A stretch of 64,000 bases of DNA from Martensiomyces pterosporus (lineage: Eukaryota; Kickxellomycota; Kickxellomycetes; Kickxellales; Kickxellaceae): assembly GCA_025201845.1 (NCBI GenBank), contig MU603965.1, positions 1 through 64,000 of the forward strand. Reading direction: 5' to 3'. Shown here piece after piece: positions 63,849 to 64,000 of this stretch (its first letter is position 1; the number at the start of each line of letters is the position of its first letter). A model generated the notes under the pieces. That model saw only the letters and a program-made list of their open reading frames with translations. It had not been told where the DNA came from and did not search any database. Made by a program: the position numbers and the translations under genes.

Positions 63849-64000
63849 ATGACTAGAGCTCATCAGGTCGGCGTTACTCTTGCTGCTGCTGCTGCCGTTT
63901 GGTTCCTGGGCCTTGTTGGGATCCTCCCGCTGCCCGAGACGGTCCAGTCGCAGGTCTGGCCAGCTGTTCCGTTCTTGGCGCTCGTGTCTCTTGGCGCCTA
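63849..64000 (+). CDS. DPM3: Dolichol-phosphate mannosyltransferase subunit 3 (partial, cut by window end)
   Basis: The first 50 codons of a gene that runs off the window. The start MTRAHQVG is followed by two hydrophobic spans separated by LPLPETVQSQVWP, then FLALVSLGAY. That pattern (membrane span, LPLP-x-x-VQ, second span ending LVS-x-G-x-Y) is characteristic of DPM3. DPM3 tethers the catalytic Dpm1 subunit to the ER membrane for synthesis of dolichol-phosphate-mannose, the donor for N-glycans, O-mannosylation and GPI anchors. The soluble C-terminal helix that binds Dpm1 is outside the window. Confidence 0.75.
   Translation, partial: MTRAHQVGVTLAAAAAVWFLGLVGILPLPETVQSQVWPAVPFLALVSLGA

Noticed and set aside
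1..64000. tRNA, rRNA, snRNA, CRISPR arrays or prophage-like modules
   Set aside because: I read for B-box-like GGTTCRA motifs, repeat-spacer arrays and rRNA-like conserved blocks and found none I could support; short RNAs could still be missed by eye.

Overview
This 64-kb window is nuclear DNA of a fungus, most likely an early-diverging one. The evidence is intron-sparse eukaryotic genes with short 5'-GT/AG-3' introns, pyrimidine-rich leaders before ATGs, a fungal-type secreted preprotein with Kex2 sites, a Cdc1/Ted1-type phosphoesterase, and a full-length O-GlcNAc transferase, a gene that Dikarya such as the model yeasts lack. The protein style (eEF1B-gamma, Ras, XDH) would suit Zoopagomycota/Kickxellales, but that placement is inference from memory. 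No tRNA, rRNA, CRISPR array or bacterial operon was seen.

Layout. 1-3.25 kb: an AT-rich, gene-free block holding two 5'-truncated copies of one LINE-type retrotransposon; the first is flanked by a perfect 19-bp target-site duplication. 3.3-7.3 kb: COG6 (Golgi tethering) and a four-exon Ras GTPase, both on the minus strand. 9.0-11.9 kb: eEF1B-gamma (minus) and a small RRM protein (plus) share a 0.75-kb head-to-head promoter. 12.3-13.0 kb: a secreted protein of two homologous modules, each preceded by a Kex2 site. 14.2-17.7 kb: a WD40 protein. 18.3-22.9 kb: a 4-coumarate-CoA-ligase-like enzyme and a two-exon Cdc1/Ted1/PGAP5-type phosphoesterase.

23.1-30.6 kb is the most unusual stretch: five consecutive minus-strand RRM genes, four of them nucleolin/NSR1-like (acidic or charged N-terminus, two or three RRMs, RGG tail), with an A/T-palindromic RRPE-like element upstream of each. 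This looks like a local expansion of a ribosome-biogenesis gene under shared control.

31.7-46.3 kb: xanthine dehydrogenase (34.1-38.4) and an unknown 453-aa protein, with three tiny genes scattered around them (31.7, 41.5 and 46.1 kb). Each tiny gene encodes a 63-90-aa protein ending in the same single zinc-finger pattern, C-x2-C-x12-H-x3/4-C. They are a candidate undescribed family. They border the longest gene-poor intervals, one of which holds a 19-bp-stem inverted repeat.

46.8-62.2 kb: two very large intronless minus-strand genes, a 1,916-aa MAK/Ime2-type kinase and a roughly 2,300-aa O-GlcNAc transferase. The window ends inside a DPM3 gene (dolichol-phosphate-mannose synthase anchor). 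Several genes converge on secretory glycosylation (COG6, GPI phosphoesterase, DPM3) and on ribosome or translation functions (nucleolins, eEF1B-gamma), but they are dispersed and do not form an operon-like cluster.
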